A DNA stretch of 64,000 bases from Marinobacter sp. EhC06. Its GTDB lineage: Bacteria > Pseudomonadota > Gammaproteobacteria > Pseudomonadales > Oleiphilaceae. This document shows, piece after piece, positions 1 through 10,269 of this stretch. The DNA lies in contig NZ_LXYO01000035.1 in the NCBI RefSeq assembly GCF_001650915.1, positions 124,001 through 188,000 on the forward strand, written 5' to 3'. A program made the translations under genes and the position numbers. The first letter of the stretch is position 1; each line of letters starts with the position of its first letter. The notes beneath the pieces were generated by a model, which saw only the letters and a list, made by a program, of their open reading frames with translations, had not been told where the DNA came from and did not search any database.

Positions 1-61
1 CCGGTTGCATGTCAATTTCTTTTAGGCTTTCTTCAAAAAGATCCGCAAAGCTCTCGCTCAT
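1..61 (-). CDS. rpsA: 30S ribosomal protein S1, N-terminal fragment
   Basis: The window edge cuts this gene. The reverse strand from the ATG at 61 reads MSESFADLFEESLKEIDMQP, the usual beginning of ribosomal protein S1, which helps load mRNA on the 30S subunit. It lies downstream of cmk in the same direction, the standard gammaproteobacterial cmk-rpsA order. The 130-nt gap to cmk (62-191) should hold the rpsA promoter and leader; I see no clear terminator in it. Only about 20 codons are visible. Confidence 0.85.
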   Translation of the reverse strand, partial: MSESFADLFEESLKEIDMQP

Positions 62-191
62 TATGAGTCCTATATGATCAACGCAAGTGTACTCCGTGCC
101 ACCAGCAACACGGTCTGTTAACAAGTTCCGGATTAAGCCTGTGGCTGGCAGATAGCGCTACATCCGGCATTTCAACGACAAAAAGGTGTAG

Positions 192-875
192 TCAGGCCTG
201 GCCTGCTGCGGCCATACACCTGTCCAACACCTCTTCTATACTCAACCCCGTAGAATCAATGACTTGCGCATCATCTGCGGGCTTGAGAGGGGCAGCGGAA
301 CGGTTCATATCCCGTTCATCACGAACCCGTATCTCCTCTAAAAGGGCGTCAATATTAACATCGACACCCGCGTCCTTCAACTGGCTATAGCGCCGCTGGG
401 CCCTCTCCTCGGCGCTTGCCGTAAGGAAGATTTTCACCGGCGCATCCGGAAACACCACCGTCCCCATGTCACGACCATCGGCCACCAGGCCCGGCGCCTG
501 CCGGAAGTCGCGCTGGCGCTGCAAAAGTGCGTCCCGGACCGGCTGCATCACAGCCACCTTTGAAGCATTGTCGCCAGCCGATTCCGTACGTATATCTGCG
601 GTCACGTCCTGCCCTGCCAAAATGACTTTAACCGGTTCACCTGCCGGAGTGGGCTCAAACGCCACGTCCAGTCCGGCAGCGACGTTCACCAGGCCGGCCT
701 CATCGTCCAGAGACACGCCCTGACGAACTGCGGCCAAGGCCGTCAGCCGATACAAGGCACCACTGTCAAGCAGGTGCCAACCCAATTTACGGGCCAGCAT
801 CTGGGTAATTGTGCCTTTGCCGGAACCCCCGGGACCGTCCACGGTAATCACCGGCGCACTGCTATCTGACATCAT
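192..875 (-). CDS. cmk: Cytidylate kinase
   Basis: Phosphorylates CMP and dCMP with ATP in the cytosol. The P-loop GPGGSGKG sits at residues 14-21, followed by a nucleotide-binding segment with LLDSGALYR and the [11 protein letters not shown] motif of the family. The 227-residue length is normal. The start ATG overlaps the stop of the upstream tyrA/aroA gene as ATGA, so translation is probably coupled. A second ATG follows directly (Met-Met), and either could be used. Downstream is rpsA. Confidence 0.96.
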   Translation of the reverse strand: MMSDSSAPVITVDGPGGSGKGTITQMLARKLGWHLLDSGALYRLTALAAVRQGVSLDDEAGLVNVAAGLDVAFEPTPAGEPVKVILAGQDVTADIRTESAGDNASKVAVMQPVRDALLQRQRDFRQAPGLVADGRDMGTVVFPDAPVKIFLTASAEERAQRRYSQLKDAGVDVNIDALLEEIRVRDERDMNRSAAPLKPADDAQVIDSTGLSIEEVLDRCMAAAGQA

Positions 876-3100
876 TCAGCCCCCTCGGCTGAGATATTGA
901 TTCCCGTACCTTGCGCAAGTTCCACGAATCCCGGGAAAGATGTCGCCACGTTCGCACAATCGGTGACCGTGATCTCTCCCTCGGCGCGGAGCGATGCCAC
1001 CGCGAAAGACATGGCAATCCGGTGGTCTCCATGGCTGTTCACGGTGCCGCCACCGATGGTCTGGCCGCCATCAATAATGATGCCGTCTGGCGTTACCGTG
1101 GTTTCCACACCCAGAGCGGCGAGGCCGTCAGCCATTACCTGGATTCGGTCGCTTTCCTTGACCCGAAGCTCCTCTGCGCCTCGCAGAACCGTTCGGCCTT
1201 TGGCACAGGCCGCGGCGATGAACAGCACCGGGAATTCGTCAATGGCCAGGGGCACCTGATCCTCAGGAATATCGATACCTTGCAACTCTGCCGAGCGGAC
1301 CCGCAGGTCAGCGACCGGCTCGCCGCCGATTTCGCGCTCGTCCAGAATCTCAATGCTGGCGCCCATCTGGTTCAGGATGTTGATCACACCGACCCGGGTC
1401 GGGTTCATCCCCACATGCCGCAGAACCAGATCGGATCCGGGAGCAATACTCGCGGCTACCAGAAAAAAGGCGGACGACGAGATATCGGCAGGCACATCAA
1501 TATTGGTCGCCGTCAGTTTGCCGCCACCACTGACACTTGCGGTCGCGCCGTCCCGGTGAACGTGATAGCCAAAGCCCGCCAGCATGCGCTCGGTGTGATC
1601 GCGGGTGGGAGCCGGCTCGGTCACCGACGTACTGCCTTCCGCATAAAGACCAGCCAGCAGGAGGCACGATTTCACCTGGGCGCTGGCCACCGGCATTTCA
1701 TAATGAATACCGGAAAGTTTCTGGCCGCCACGGATCTTCAGTGGCGGGCGGCCACCCTCCGCGGTATTAATCACGGCACCCATGGCCCTGAGCGGATCGG
1801 CAACCCGCCCCATCGGGCGACCGGAGAGACTCGCATCGCCGGTCAGCTCGGAATCAAAGGGCTGGGCGGCCAGCAACCCCGCAAACAACCGCATGGCGGT
1901 TCCCGAGTTACCCAGATACAGAGGCCCCCGGGGGGCCTGAAGCCCGTGCATGCCAACGCCATGGATGCGAACAAAGCCGTCGTCCGGGCCTTCGATGGTT
2001 ACGCCCATATCCCGAAACGCCTGGAGCGTGGCCAGGCTGTCCTCACCTTCCAGAAATCCCTTCACTTCGGTTACGCCGTCCGCCAGCGCACCCAGCATTA
2101 TTGAACGGTGTGACATCGACTTGTCACCGGGCACCCGGATATCACCGGCAATCGCCCCACCGGGCCTAAGACGGAACGTTACCTGCTTTTCACTGTTGTT
2201 TGTCACGTAAGCCTGTCCTGAGAGCATCTTCGAAAAATGTTCACGCGCCGCCTTGGCGCGACTGAAAACCCGTAACAACGTGGCACTGTCCTGGTTGGCG
2301 ATGGCAGTACGCAGTTGCTCGAGATCGTGGGTAAAGTGGTCAATCACGCGCAGAACCGCATCGCGGTTCGACAGAAAGATATCGTGCCACATCACCGGAT
2401 CGCTGGCCGCAATCCGGGTAAAGTCCCTGAAGCCACCGGCAGCATAGCGAAAGATATCCATGTTCTCATCTTCACCCGCCAGGGTATCCACCAGGGAGAA
2501 CGCAATCAGGTGCGGCAGGTGGCTTGTGGCCGCCAGCACCTCATCGTGATACGCCACCGACATGGTCAGCACCGTGGCACCACAGCCCTCCCACAGCGCT
2601 TTAAGCCGGGCAAGGTGTGGCTGACTGACGTCGTCAGGCGGCGTAAGAATGACCTTGTGGTTGGCAAACAGCTCGGGATTGGCCGCCCGAATGCCGCTCT
2701 TTTCAGAGCCAGCAATGGGATGGCCGGGAATAACCCGGGGCGACAAGCCGCCGAACACGGCCTCAACATCGGTTACGAAGCTGGATTTAGTGCTACCAAC
2801 GTCGGTCAATATCGCGTCCGGTTCCAGTGCCGGGCGAACCTGCTCAAGCACCTTGCGAGTAGCCCGTACAGGAACGGCCAGCACAACCAGGTCTGCCCCC
2901 CGGACAGCATCGGCGATCGAAGCAGCCGACTGATCGATTACACCCAGCTCTTTGCCGAGTTGCAGCTCTTCATCGCGCTGATCTGTACCAACAACTGTGC
3001 CCGCCAGCCCGTTGCGCCGGATCGCGCAGGCCAGGGAGCCGCCAATCAGCCCCAGACCAATCACCGCTACCCTTTTAAACAGAGGCTCGGAAGACGCCAT
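872..3100 (-). CDS. tyrA/aroA: Fused prephenate dehydrogenase / EPSP synthase
   Basis: A bifunctional protein of about 743 residues. The N-terminal part is an arogenate/prephenate dehydrogenase with the NAD-binding [12 protein letters not shown] near residue 11, leading towards tyrosine. From about residue 308 it is 3-phosphoshikimate 1-carboxyvinyltransferase, with [22 protein letters not shown] and the KESDR motif, the penultimate step to chorismate. This fusion is known from Pseudomonas and relatives. The open frame extends upstream to 3229 inside hisC. I chose MASSEPL at 3100 because it begins 1 nt after the hisC stop and directly precedes the Rossmann fold. The 3' end overlaps cmk by 4 nt. 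Confidence 0.94.
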   Translation of the reverse strand: MASSEPLFKRVAVIGLGLIGGSLACAIRRNGLAGTVVGTDQRDEELQLGKELGVIDQSAASIADAVRGADLVVLAVPVRATRKVLEQVRPALEPDAILTDVGSTKSSFVTDVEAVFGGLSPRVIPGHPIAGSEKSGIRAANPELFANHKVILTPPDDVSQPHLARLKALWEGCGATVLTMSVAYHDEVLAATSHLPHLIAFSLVDTLAGEDENMDIFRYAAGGFRDFTRIAASDPVMWHDIFLSNRDAVLRVIDHFTHDLEQLRTAIANQDSATLLRVFSRAKAAREHFSKMLSGQAYVTNNSEKQVTFRLRPGGAIAGDIRVPGDKSMSHRSIMLGALADGVTEVKGFLEGEDSLATLQAFRDMGVTIEGPDDGFVRIHGVGMHGLQAPRGPLYLGNSGTAMRLFAGLLAAQPFDSELTGDASLSGRPMGRVADPLRAMGAVINTAEGGRPPLKIRGGQKLSGIHYEMPVASAQVKSCLLLAGLYAEGSTSVTEPAPTRDHTERMLAGFGYHVHRDGATASVSGGGKLTATNIDVPADISSSAFFLVAASIAPGSDLVLRHVGMNPTRVGVINILNQMGASIEILDEREIGGEPVADLRVRSAELQGIDIPEDQVPLAIDEFPVLFIAAACAKGRTVLRGAEELRVKESDRIQVMADGLAALGVETTVTPDGIIIDGGQTIGGGTVNSHGDHRIAMSFAVASLRAEGEITVTDCANVATSFPGFVELAQGTGINISAEGAE

Positions 3101-3101
3101 A

Positions 3102-4226
3102 TCAGTCGCTGAGCCCCGATGCGGTAAGGGCCTGGGCCAAAGCCTCGATAAAGCGCTCGTTTTCTTCCGGAAGCCCGACAGACACCCTGAGATGCCGTGG
3201 CATGCCGTAGCCCGCGATCGGCCGGACAATTACACCGTGTGCGAGCAGAGCCTGGTATACGCCCATGGCCTGCTCCCCCACTTCCACGGCAACGAAGTTC
3301 CCGGCTGACGGAATGTAGCTGAGCCCCATCCGGTCGAATGCCTCCTGCAACTGACGCAGACCGGCTGTGTTCACGTCACGGGAACGCTGGAGATAGTCTT
3401 CATCCTCAAGCACAGCCGTGGCCGCAGACAGGGCAACCGTATCGACGTTAAACGGCTGGCGCACCCGGTTCAGAATATCCGCAATGGCCGGTGAGGAGAT
3501 GCTGTACCCGACCCGCAAAGCCGCCAGCCCCCAGGCCTTGGAAAACGTGCGGCAAACGATGAGGTTCGGGAAGCGGGCCAGAAGCTCAACACCGTCCGGG
3601 TATTGCTCTCCGGTCAGGTATTCGCAGTAGGCCTCATCCAGAACTACAAGCACCTTCTCCGGAATCTTGTTCAGGAACGCCTCAATGGCATCCGCCGTGT
3701 GAACCGTGCCCGTGGGGTTGTTCGGGTTGGCGACAAACACCAGGCGAGTGCGATCGGTAACCGCCGCAGCCATGGCATCCAGATCGTGCCCCCACTCCCG
3801 GGCTGGCACAGACACGCCCCTGGCGCCGATAGCCTGGGTCACCAGAGGATAAACGGCGAATGCGTACTGGGAGAAAACGACTTCGGAATCTGTATCAGCG
3901 AAACAACGGGTAATCACTTCCAGTACATCATTGGAGCCGTTACCCAGGGTAATCTGATCCATTCCAACGTTCAGACGCTTCGACAACGCCTGTTTCAGAT
4001 TGAATCCGTTACCATCGGGATACAGACAAAGCTCGGAGAGAGCCTGCCGCGCAGCCGACAGAGCCTTTTCGCTGGGCCCCAGCGGGTTTTCATTGCTCGC
4101 CAGCTTGATGATCTCTGCCGGATTGAGGCCAAGCTCACGGGCCAGCTCTTCAATCGGCTTGCCCGGCTGATAGGGTGAGAGCGCCTGTACGCCGCGAACC
4201 GCCAGACTCTGGTAATCAATGGCCAT
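3102..4226 (-). CDS. hisC: Histidinol-phosphate / aromatic aminotransferase
   Basis: A class I/II PLP aminotransferase of 374 residues. It carries SNENPLGPS near residue 40, FVANPNNPTGT, the LDEAYCEY segment and the PLP lysine in RTFSKAWGLAALRVGY. Family knowledge: HisC converts imidazole-acetol phosphate to histidinol phosphate. The copy placed between pheA and tyrA, often called hisC2, is thought also to transaminate prephenate or phenylpyruvate. The context here, pheA 45 nt upstream and tyrA/aroA 1 nt downstream, favours a role in aromatic amino acid synthesis. Which substrate dominates cannot be told from sequence. Confidence 0.93.
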   Translation of the reverse strand: MAIDYQSLAVRGVQALSPYQPGKPIEELARELGLNPAEIIKLASNENPLGPSEKALSAARQALSELCLYPDGNGFNLKQALSKRLNVGMDQITLGNGSNDVLEVITRCFADTDSEVVFSQYAFAVYPLVTQAIGARGVSVPAREWGHDLDAMAAAVTDRTRLVFVANPNNPTGTVHTADAIEAFLNKIPEKVLVVLDEAYCEYLTGEQYPDGVELLARFPNLIVCRTFSKAWGLAALRVGYSISSPAIADILNRVRQPFNVDTVALSAATAVLEDEDYLQRSRDVNTAGLRQLQEAFDRMGLSYIPSAGNFVAVEVGEQAMGVYQALLAHGVIVRPIAGYGMPRHLRVSVGLPEENERFIEALAQALTASGLSD

Positions 4227-4271
4227 AAATCGTCCTCGACACTCTTTTCTCAGAAACGCAGGTGCAGATAC

Positions 4272-5369
4272 TCAAAGCACGCCAATCGGGTAGGAACCCA
4301 GGCGCTTGAGTTCAACGGCCTCTTCGTCCACTTCCGCCAGCACCCTCCGAACCTGTTCGTCCTCCATATGCCCCTCAAAATCGATGTAGAACACATAGGC
4401 CCAGGTACCGCTGGGCGACGGCCGCGTTTCGATTCTGGTCAGGCTGAGACCGTGACGATGGAACGGCTCGAGAAGCTGATAAAGAGCCCCTGGCTTGTTG
4501 CGCATGGACACCAGAATGGATGACTTGTCGTGACCGCTGGCCGGCACTTCCTCCCGGCCAATGATCAGGAATCGGGTGGTATTGTCCGGGCGATCCTCAA
4601 TGCTGTTCGCCAGCTTCTCCAGGCCATAGAGCTCGGCCGCCATGTCACCGGCAATGGCTGCGGTACCCGGCTCTTCGGCGGCGCGTCGGGCGGCTTCCGC
4701 ATTGCTGGAGACGGTGACCCGCTCGATGCCGTAGCGGTGGGTATCCAGCCATTGCCGGCATTGGGCAAACGATTGCTGATGGGAATAAATCCGGGTAATT
4801 TCCTGGTCGCCGTGCTTCGGAGACACCAGGAGGTGATGATGAATCCGCAGCTGAACCTCGCCACAGATCTTGAGCGGCGAGGACATGAACATATCGAGGG
4901 TGTGGTTGATCATTCCCTCGGTAGAGTTTTCCACCGGTACCACGCCGTAATGGGCTGCGCCGGATTCGACCTCCCGGAACACCGCATCGATAGCCGGTAG
5001 CGGCACACTGACCACCGAGTGGCCAAAATGCTTGAGCGCTGCCGCCTGGGTAAAGGTGCCAATCGGTCCAAGGAAGGCAATGTGCATGGGCTTTTCAAGC
5101 GCCAGGCAGGCCGACATGATTTCCCGGAACAGACGGGCCATTTCTTCACCAGACAGCGGCCCAGGATTCTGCTCCTTGATGCGCCGAAGTACTTGCGCTT
5201 CCCGCTCAGGGCGATAGAAGAAGACGTCCTGCCCCGGATTGGCGGTCATTTTGACGTGGGCCACTTCCTGGGCACAGGCGGCCCTGGCACTGATCAGCTC
5301 CATGATCTTCTGATCAATCTGATCGATCTCGTCCCGCAGCTCTCCGAGCCGAACCTGCTCGTCACTCAT
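4272..5369 (-). CDS. pheA: Chorismate mutase / prephenate dehydratase (P-protein)
   Basis: Bifunctional P-protein of 365 residues that makes phenylpyruvate from chorismate. An AroQ-type chorismate mutase helix bundle occupies about residues 5-90. The prephenate dehydratase domain follows, with the catalytic TRF motif in DNTTRFLIIG. A C-terminal ACT regulatory domain includes GALYQLLEPF and IETRPS, the site of phenylalanine feedback in this family. It starts 2 nt after the serC stop, so the two are almost certainly co-transcribed and coupled. Confidence 0.96.
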   Translation of the reverse strand: MSDEQVRLGELRDEIDQIDQKIMELISARAACAQEVAHVKMTANPGQDVFFYRPEREAQVLRRIKEQNPGPLSGEEMARLFREIMSACLALEKPMHIAFLGPIGTFTQAAALKHFGHSVVSVPLPAIDAVFREVESGAAHYGVVPVENSTEGMINHTLDMFMSSPLKICGEVQLRIHHHLLVSPKHGDQEITRIYSHQQSFAQCRQWLDTHRYGIERVTVSSNAEAARRAAEEPGTAAIAGDMAAELYGLEKLANSIEDRPDNTTRFLIIGREEVPASGHDKSSILVSMRNKPGALYQLLEPFHRHGLSLTRIETRPSPSGTWAYVFYIDFEGHMEDEQVRRVLAEVDEEAVELKRLGSYPIGVL

Positions 5370-5371
5370 GA

Positions 5372-6454
5372 TCAGCCACGCTCCTTCGCAAATTCGGTCA
5401 TGTAGTCAATCAGCGCATCAACCCCCGACTCGGGCATCGCGTTGTAGATGCTTGCACGCATTCCGCCAACCGAGCGGTGGCCGGCGAGGTTCAGCAGGCC
5501 ACGGGCATTGGCACCTTTCAGGAATTCGCCATTCAGGGCGTCATCAGCCAGGGTGAACGGCACGTTCATCCAGGAGCGGAAGCGCGGATCGATCGGGTTG
5601 GCGTAGAACTCGTTGGTATCGATAAAGTCGTAGAGCTTGCGGGCCTTGCGCAGGTTGACCTCACCCATTGCCTTCACACCGCCCTGCTCTTTCAGCCACT
5701 TGAACACCAGACCGGCCAGGTACCAGGAGTAGGTGGCCGGGGTGTTGTACATGGAGCCGTTATCCGCAATCACCTGATAGTTCATCATGGTCGGGGTCTC
5801 CCTTCGGGCCTTGCCGAGGAGATCCTTGCGAATAATGACCACCACCAATCCTGAGGGACCGATGTTCTTCTGGGCACCGGCGTAGATTACGCCGAACCTG
5901 GAGACGTCCACCGGCCTCGAAAGCATCGATGAGGACATGTCGGCGACCAGCGGTGTGCCCGCGCTATCCGGAACAAAATCGAACTCCAGTCCACCGATGG
6001 TTTCGTTGGGCGTGTAGTGCAGGTACGCCGCATCGGCGGTGGTCTGCCACGAAGACTGGTCCGGAACCGTGGTAAAGCCACTATCTTCTGAACTCGCTAC
6101 CACGTTCACCTTGCCATAACGACTGGCCTCGGCAATGGCCTTCTTGGACCAGATGCCGGTGTTCACGTAGTCCGCAGAGCCGTTTTCGCCCAGCAGATTC
6201 AGAGGAATGGTGGAAAACTGGCTGGACGCTCCACCCTGCATAAACAGAACGGCGTAATCATCCGACACGCCAGCCAGTTCACGCAGATCTTTTTCTGCAG
6301 TCTCGGCAATCTGGACAAACTCATCGCTGCGATGGCTCATTTCCATCACCGACATGCCGGTACCGCGCCAGTCGAGCATTTCATCCCGCGCCTGACGAAG
6401 CACGCTCTCCGGCAAAGTCGCCGGACCTGCACAAAAATTATACGCCCTGCTCAT
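5372..6454 (-). CDS. serC: Phosphoserine aminotransferase
   Basis: PLP enzyme of serine and pyridoxine biosynthesis, about 360 residues. It begins MSRAYNFCAGPATLPE, typical of SerC, and has the PLP lysine in IYAGAQKNIGPSG. An upstream in-frame GTG at 6472 would add six residues. I prefer the ATG at 6454, which has a GAGAGA ribosome-binding site about 10 nt upstream. The gene sits between gyrA and pheA, a conserved order in pseudomonads and relatives. Confidence 0.95.
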   Translation of the reverse strand: MSRAYNFCAGPATLPESVLRQARDEMLDWRGTGMSVMEMSHRSDEFVQIAETAEKDLRELAGVSDDYAVLFMQGGASSQFSTIPLNLLGENGSADYVNTGIWSKKAIAEASRYGKVNVVASSEDSGFTTVPDQSSWQTTADAAYLHYTPNETIGGLEFDFVPDSAGTPLVADMSSSMLSRPVDVSRFGVIYAGAQKNIGPSGLVVVIIRKDLLGKARRETPTMMNYQVIADNGSMYNTPATYSWYLAGLVFKWLKEQGGVKAMGEVNLRKARKLYDFIDTNEFYANPIDPRFRSWMNVPFTLADDALNGEFLKGANARGLLNLAGHRSVGGMRASIYNAMPESGVDALIDYMTEFAKERG

Positions 6455-6505
6455 GTTGCTGTGTTCTCTCACGTCTTGCTGAATCTGTCTGTGGCAAGTG
6501 CCGGC

Positions 6506-9145
6506 TTATTCGTCGCCGGCACTCTCGCCTTCTTGGCCTTCTTGGCCTTCTTGGCCTTCTTCCGGGCTCTCGGCGGCAACAATCGGGTTGCCTTCGCTGT
6601 CGAGCTCTTCGTCGTCGGTTTCCGCGATCCGCTCAACGCCTACCAGCCGCTCGTCTTCCTGACTCAGCTTGATCAGGCGCACACCCTGGGTGTTCCGGCT
6701 CAGAACGGACACTTCGTCTGTCCGAGTACGCACCAGCGTGCCCTTGTCAGAGATCAGCATCATTTCATCGCCTTCGAACAACTGCAGGGCTGTAACCAGG
6801 TTACCGTTGCGTTCGGAGCACTGCATGGCGATAACGCCCTGGCTACCCCGGCTGTAGGTCGGGAACTCGTCGATAGCGGTCCGCTTGCCGTAGCCATTTT
6901 CGGAGGCCGTCAGGATAACCCCGCCTTCCTGCGGGATGATCAGCGACACCACATGGTGACCTTCCGGCATCTTGATACCGCGAACACCACGGGCTGTCCG
7001 GCTCATCGGACGAACGGCTTCTTCGTTGAAACGCACGGCCTTGCCAGCGGTCGAGAACAGCATGACCTCGGCATCGCCCTTGGTAATGGCCGCACCGATC
7101 AGGGTATCGCCTTCGTCCAGAGACAGGGCGATCAGGCCGCTGCTGCGCGGACGCGAGAAGTTCGGCAACGGCGTTTTCTTGACCACGCCTGCGGACGTAG
7201 CCATCAGCACAAACTGGTCTTCCGGATAGTCACGAACCGGCAGGAAGGTGGTAATACGCTCTCCCTCATCCAGCGGCAGGATATTCACCATGGGCCGCCC
7301 GCGGGACGCCCGGCTCGCACGCGGAATCTCGAATACCCGCAGCCAGTAGACCTTGCCACGGTTGGAGAAGCACAGAATCGTGTCGTGGGAGTTGGCAACC
7401 AGCAGCTTCTCAACGAAGTCTTCATCCTTCATGGAAGTTGCCGCCTTGCCGCGACCGCCCCGGCGCTGGGCCTGGTAGTCTTCCACTGCCTGTGTCTTGG
7501 CGTAACCACTGTGGGAGATTGTCACCACCAGATCTTCTTCATCAATCAGGTCTGCGATGGTCAGGTCGCGACGGGAGCTGGTGATCTCGGTACGACGCTC
7601 GTCGCCGAATTCGCTAACGATAGCTTCCAACTCTTCCCGAATTACCTGAAGCAACCGCTCCGGGTCGCCCAGGATATCCAGCAGATCGGCAATTTTTTCG
7701 AGAATCTCCTTGTACTCGTTCTGGAGCTTCTCGGTTTCCAGGCCGGTCAGGCGGTGCAGTCGCAGATCCAGGATCGCCTGGGCCTGCTCCGGAGACAGAT
7801 GATACAGCCCTTCACGCAGCCCATATATCTCTGGCAGATCGTCCGGACGACAGGCGTCTTCGCCAGCACGCTCCAGCATGGCCATGACATCGCCCGGGGA
7901 CCAGCCCCTGGCAATCAGCTTTTCCTTGGCTTCGGCGGCAGACGGCGAGGCCTTGATCAGCTCGATAATCTCGTCGATGTTGGCCAGGGCAACGGTCAGA
8001 CCTTCCAGAATATGGCCACGTTCACGGGCCTTGCGCAGTTCGTAGATGGTACGGCGGGTCACCACTTCACGGCGGTGACGAACAAAGGCATCCAGCAGCT
8101 GCTTCAGATTCAGGGTTTTCGGCTCACCGTTGATCAGGCCGACCATGTTGATGCCGAATACGGTTTCCAGCTGGGTCTGGGCAAACAGGTTGTTGATCAC
8201 AACGTCCGGGTTTTCACCCCGACGCAGCTCAATCACCACCCGAATACCTTCCTTGTTGGATTCGTCCCGCAGCTCGGAGATACCCTCGAGACGCTTCTCT
8301 TTCACCAGCTCGGCGATCTTTTCGATCAGGCGGGCCTTGTTCAGCTGATACGGCAGCTCGGTGATGATGATGGCATCGCGATTGGTCTTGTTGTCGTGCT
8401 CGATCTCGTGGCGGGCACGAATATAGATACGACCACGGCCGGTACGGTAGGCCTCAACAATGCCGGCACGGCCGTTGATAATGCCCTCGGTCGGGAAATC
8501 CGGGCCCGGAATGAATTCCATCAGCTCATCGATGGTCAGATCCGGATTATCAATCAGCGCCAGGCAGCCGCTTACGACTTCCGTCAGGTTGTGGGGCGGA
8601 ATGTTGGTAGCCATACCCACGGCAATACCAGAGGAACCGTTCACCAGCAGGTTGGGCACCCGGGTGGGCAGAACCTCGGGAATCCGCTCGGTGCCGTCGT
8701 AGTTATCGACGAAATCGACCGTTTCCTTGTCCAGATCCGCCAGCAGGGAGTGGGCGATCTTCTCCATGCGGATCTCGGTGTAACGCATGGCTGCCGCGTT
8801 ATCACCGTCGATGGAACCAAAGTTACCCTGGCCGTCGACCAGCGGATACCGCAGGGAGAACGGCTGGGCCATACGTACGATGGTGTCGTATACCGCAGAG
8901 TCACCGTGGGGGTGGTATTTACCAATGACATCACCCACCACACGGGCGGACTTCTTATAGGCCTTGTTCCAGTCGTTGTTCAGTTCGGACATGGCGAACA
9001 GAACGCGACGGTGAACCGGCTTGAGGCCGTCCCTCACATCCGGAAGCGCCCGCCCGACGATCACGCTCATGGCGTAATCGAGGTAGGACTGTTTTAACTC
9101 GTCTTCAATATTGACCGGCAGGATCTCTTTGGCTAATTCACCCAT
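6506..9145 (-). CDS. gyrA: DNA gyrase subunit A
   Basis: The 879-residue A subunit of gyrase, which cleaves and rejoins DNA to introduce negative supercoils. The catalytic tyrosine is Tyr122 (AAAMRYTE). The quinolone-resistance region reads [10 protein letters not shown] with Ser83 and Asp87, so it is wild type at the two main resistance positions. The C-terminal beta-pinwheel includes the GyrA box QRRGGRGK. The acidic tail ends in a GQE triplet repeat made by a 9-bp tandem DNA repeat. Start is [20 protein letters not shown], the family norm. Confidence 0.98.
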   Translation of the reverse strand: MGELAKEILPVNIEDELKQSYLDYAMSVIVGRALPDVRDGLKPVHRRVLFAMSELNNDWNKAYKKSARVVGDVIGKYHPHGDSAVYDTIVRMAQPFSLRYPLVDGQGNFGSIDGDNAAAMRYTEIRMEKIAHSLLADLDKETVDFVDNYDGTERIPEVLPTRVPNLLVNGSSGIAVGMATNIPPHNLTEVVSGCLALIDNPDLTIDELMEFIPGPDFPTEGIINGRAGIVEAYRTGRGRIYIRARHEIEHDNKTNRDAIIITELPYQLNKARLIEKIAELVKEKRLEGISELRDESNKEGIRVVIELRRGENPDVVINNLFAQTQLETVFGINMVGLINGEPKTLNLKQLLDAFVRHRREVVTRRTIYELRKARERGHILEGLTVALANIDEIIELIKASPSAAEAKEKLIARGWSPGDVMAMLERAGEDACRPDDLPEIYGLREGLYHLSPEQAQAILDLRLHRLTGLETEKLQNEYKEILEKIADLLDILGDPERLLQVIREELEAIVSEFGDERRTEITSSRRDLTIADLIDEEDLVVTISHSGYAKTQAVEDYQAQRRGGRGKAATSMKDEDFVEKLLVANSHDTILCFSNRGKVYWLRVFEIPRASRASRGRPMVNILPLDEGERITTFLPVRDYPEDQFVLMATSAGVVKKTPLPNFSRPRSSGLIALSLDEGDTLIGAAITKGDAEVMLFSTAGKAVRFNEEAVRPMSRTARGVRGIKMPEGHHVVSLIIPQEGGVILTASENGYGKRTAIDEFPTYSRGSQGVIAMQCSERNGNLVTALQLFEGDEMMLISDKGTLVRTRTDEVSVLSRNTQGVRLIKLSQEDERLVGVERIAETDDEELDSEGNPIVAAESPEEGQEGQEGQEGESAGDE
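6529..6561. repeat. 9-bp tandem repeat in the gyrA tail
   Basis: Three perfect copies of CTTCTTGGC (plus strand) from 6529 to 6555, then a partial fourth. They lie in frame near the 3' end of gyrA and encode consecutive Gly-Gln-Glu units in the acidic C-terminal tail. Such a repeat can gain or lose units by slippage without breaking the frame. Confidence 0.9.
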
Positions 9146-9271
9146 CGAGAAAGGTTCCTTTGCGTTATCTGGAAGTCGTATCGGAGCCGTTTCCGGGCCC
9201 CATAGTTATTCTTCAACAAGCCGCCAAGTCTACCACAGTCGCACCCTCTCCGGGGCAACTGTGAGGCAGCC

Positions 9272-10126
9272 TTAATCAAACACCACTGTCTTGTTTTCGT
9301 AGGTAATCACCCGGTCTTCGATGTGGGAACGCAGGCCCCGGGCCAGCACGTTCTTCTCCACATCCTTGCCCAGGCGAACCATATCCTCGATGGAATCGCT
9401 GTGGGTGATCCGGATAACGTCCTGCTCGATGATCGGGCCCTCGTCGAGGTCCTGGGTCACATAGTGGCAGGTGGCACCAATCAGCTTCACACCCCGGCTG
9501 TAGGCCTGGTGATAGGGGCGTGCACCTGCGAAAGACGGCAGGAAGCTGTGATGGATGTTGATGACCTTGCCCGAGTATTTCTGGCAAAGCTCGCCCGGCA
9601 GGATCTGCATATAACGGGCCAGCACCACCACATCGGCTTCGTACTTCTGGAAGAGCTCATCGATATGGGCAAAGGCTTCCGCCTTGTTTTCCTTGCTGAC
9701 CGGCACATGGTGGTAGGGAATCTCGTGCCATTCCACCATCCGGCGCAGATCGTCGTGGTTGGAGATGACCGCTACAATCTCGGCATTGATCTCGTTGCTG
9801 TGCCAGCGGTACAGAAGGTCTGCAACGCAGTGGGATTCCTTGCTGCACATCAGTATGACTTTCTTGGGCTGGGCCGAATCGGCAATGTGCCAGTTCATAT
9901 TGAATTCGCGGGCAATCGGCTCGAACGCGGCGCGGAACTGGTCCAGGCCGAACGGAATCGAGGTAGCCTTGATCTCGTGCCGCATGAAAAACCAGCCGGT
10001 GTGAGTATCCGAGTGGTGACTTGCCTCGGTAATCCAGCCATTGTACGTGGATAGAAAATTACTCACCTTGGCGACAATTCCCACCCGGTCGGGGCAGGAA
10101 ATCACAAGACGATAGGTATGCTCCAT
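9272..10126 (-). CDS. purU: Formyltetrahydrofolate deformylase
   Basis: Hydrolyses 10-formyl-THF to THF and formate, balancing one-carbon pools and feeding formate to PurT. 284 residues. The N-terminal ACT domain spans about 1-85 (YRLVISCPDRVGIVAKVSNF). The formyltransferase-type catalytic domain contains INIHHSFLPSF and a conserved Asp in DLDEGPIIEQD. It stands alone, with 126 nt to gyrA on one side and a 143-nt divergent region to ggt on the other. Confidence 0.95.
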   Translation of the reverse strand: MEHTYRLVISCPDRVGIVAKVSNFLSTYNGWITEASHHSDTHTGWFFMRHEIKATSIPFGLDQFRAAFEPIAREFNMNWHIADSAQPKKVILMCSKESHCVADLLYRWHSNEINAEIVAVISNHDDLRRMVEWHEIPYHHVPVSKENKAEAFAHIDELFQKYEADVVVLARYMQILPGELCQKYSGKVINIHHSFLPSFAGARPYHQAYSRGVKLIGATCHYVTQDLDEGPIIEQDVIRITHSDSIEDMVRLGKDVEKNVLARGLRSHIEDRVITYENKTVVFD

Positions 10127-10269
10127 GAAAGCCTTTCCTTAACTGAAATCCGGGAAAGCAGGTGCGTCGGGGAATCACCACCGGCATTAACGGCAGGTTA
10201 ACGGTACGCACCTATGAAAATGACCGGCTATCATAGCCTATCTGAACGCCAGAAACGAGGAATGGAGAT

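Noticed and set aside
911-2104. A 397-codon plus-strand frame
   Set aside because: Lies inside the aroA half of tyrA/aroA in antisense; no domain seen.
6332-9097. A 921-codon open frame on the plus strand
   Set aside because: It is wholly antisense to gyrA, has no recognisable domain, and its composition (His, Gln, Val rich) is that of a mirror frame in GC-rich DNA.
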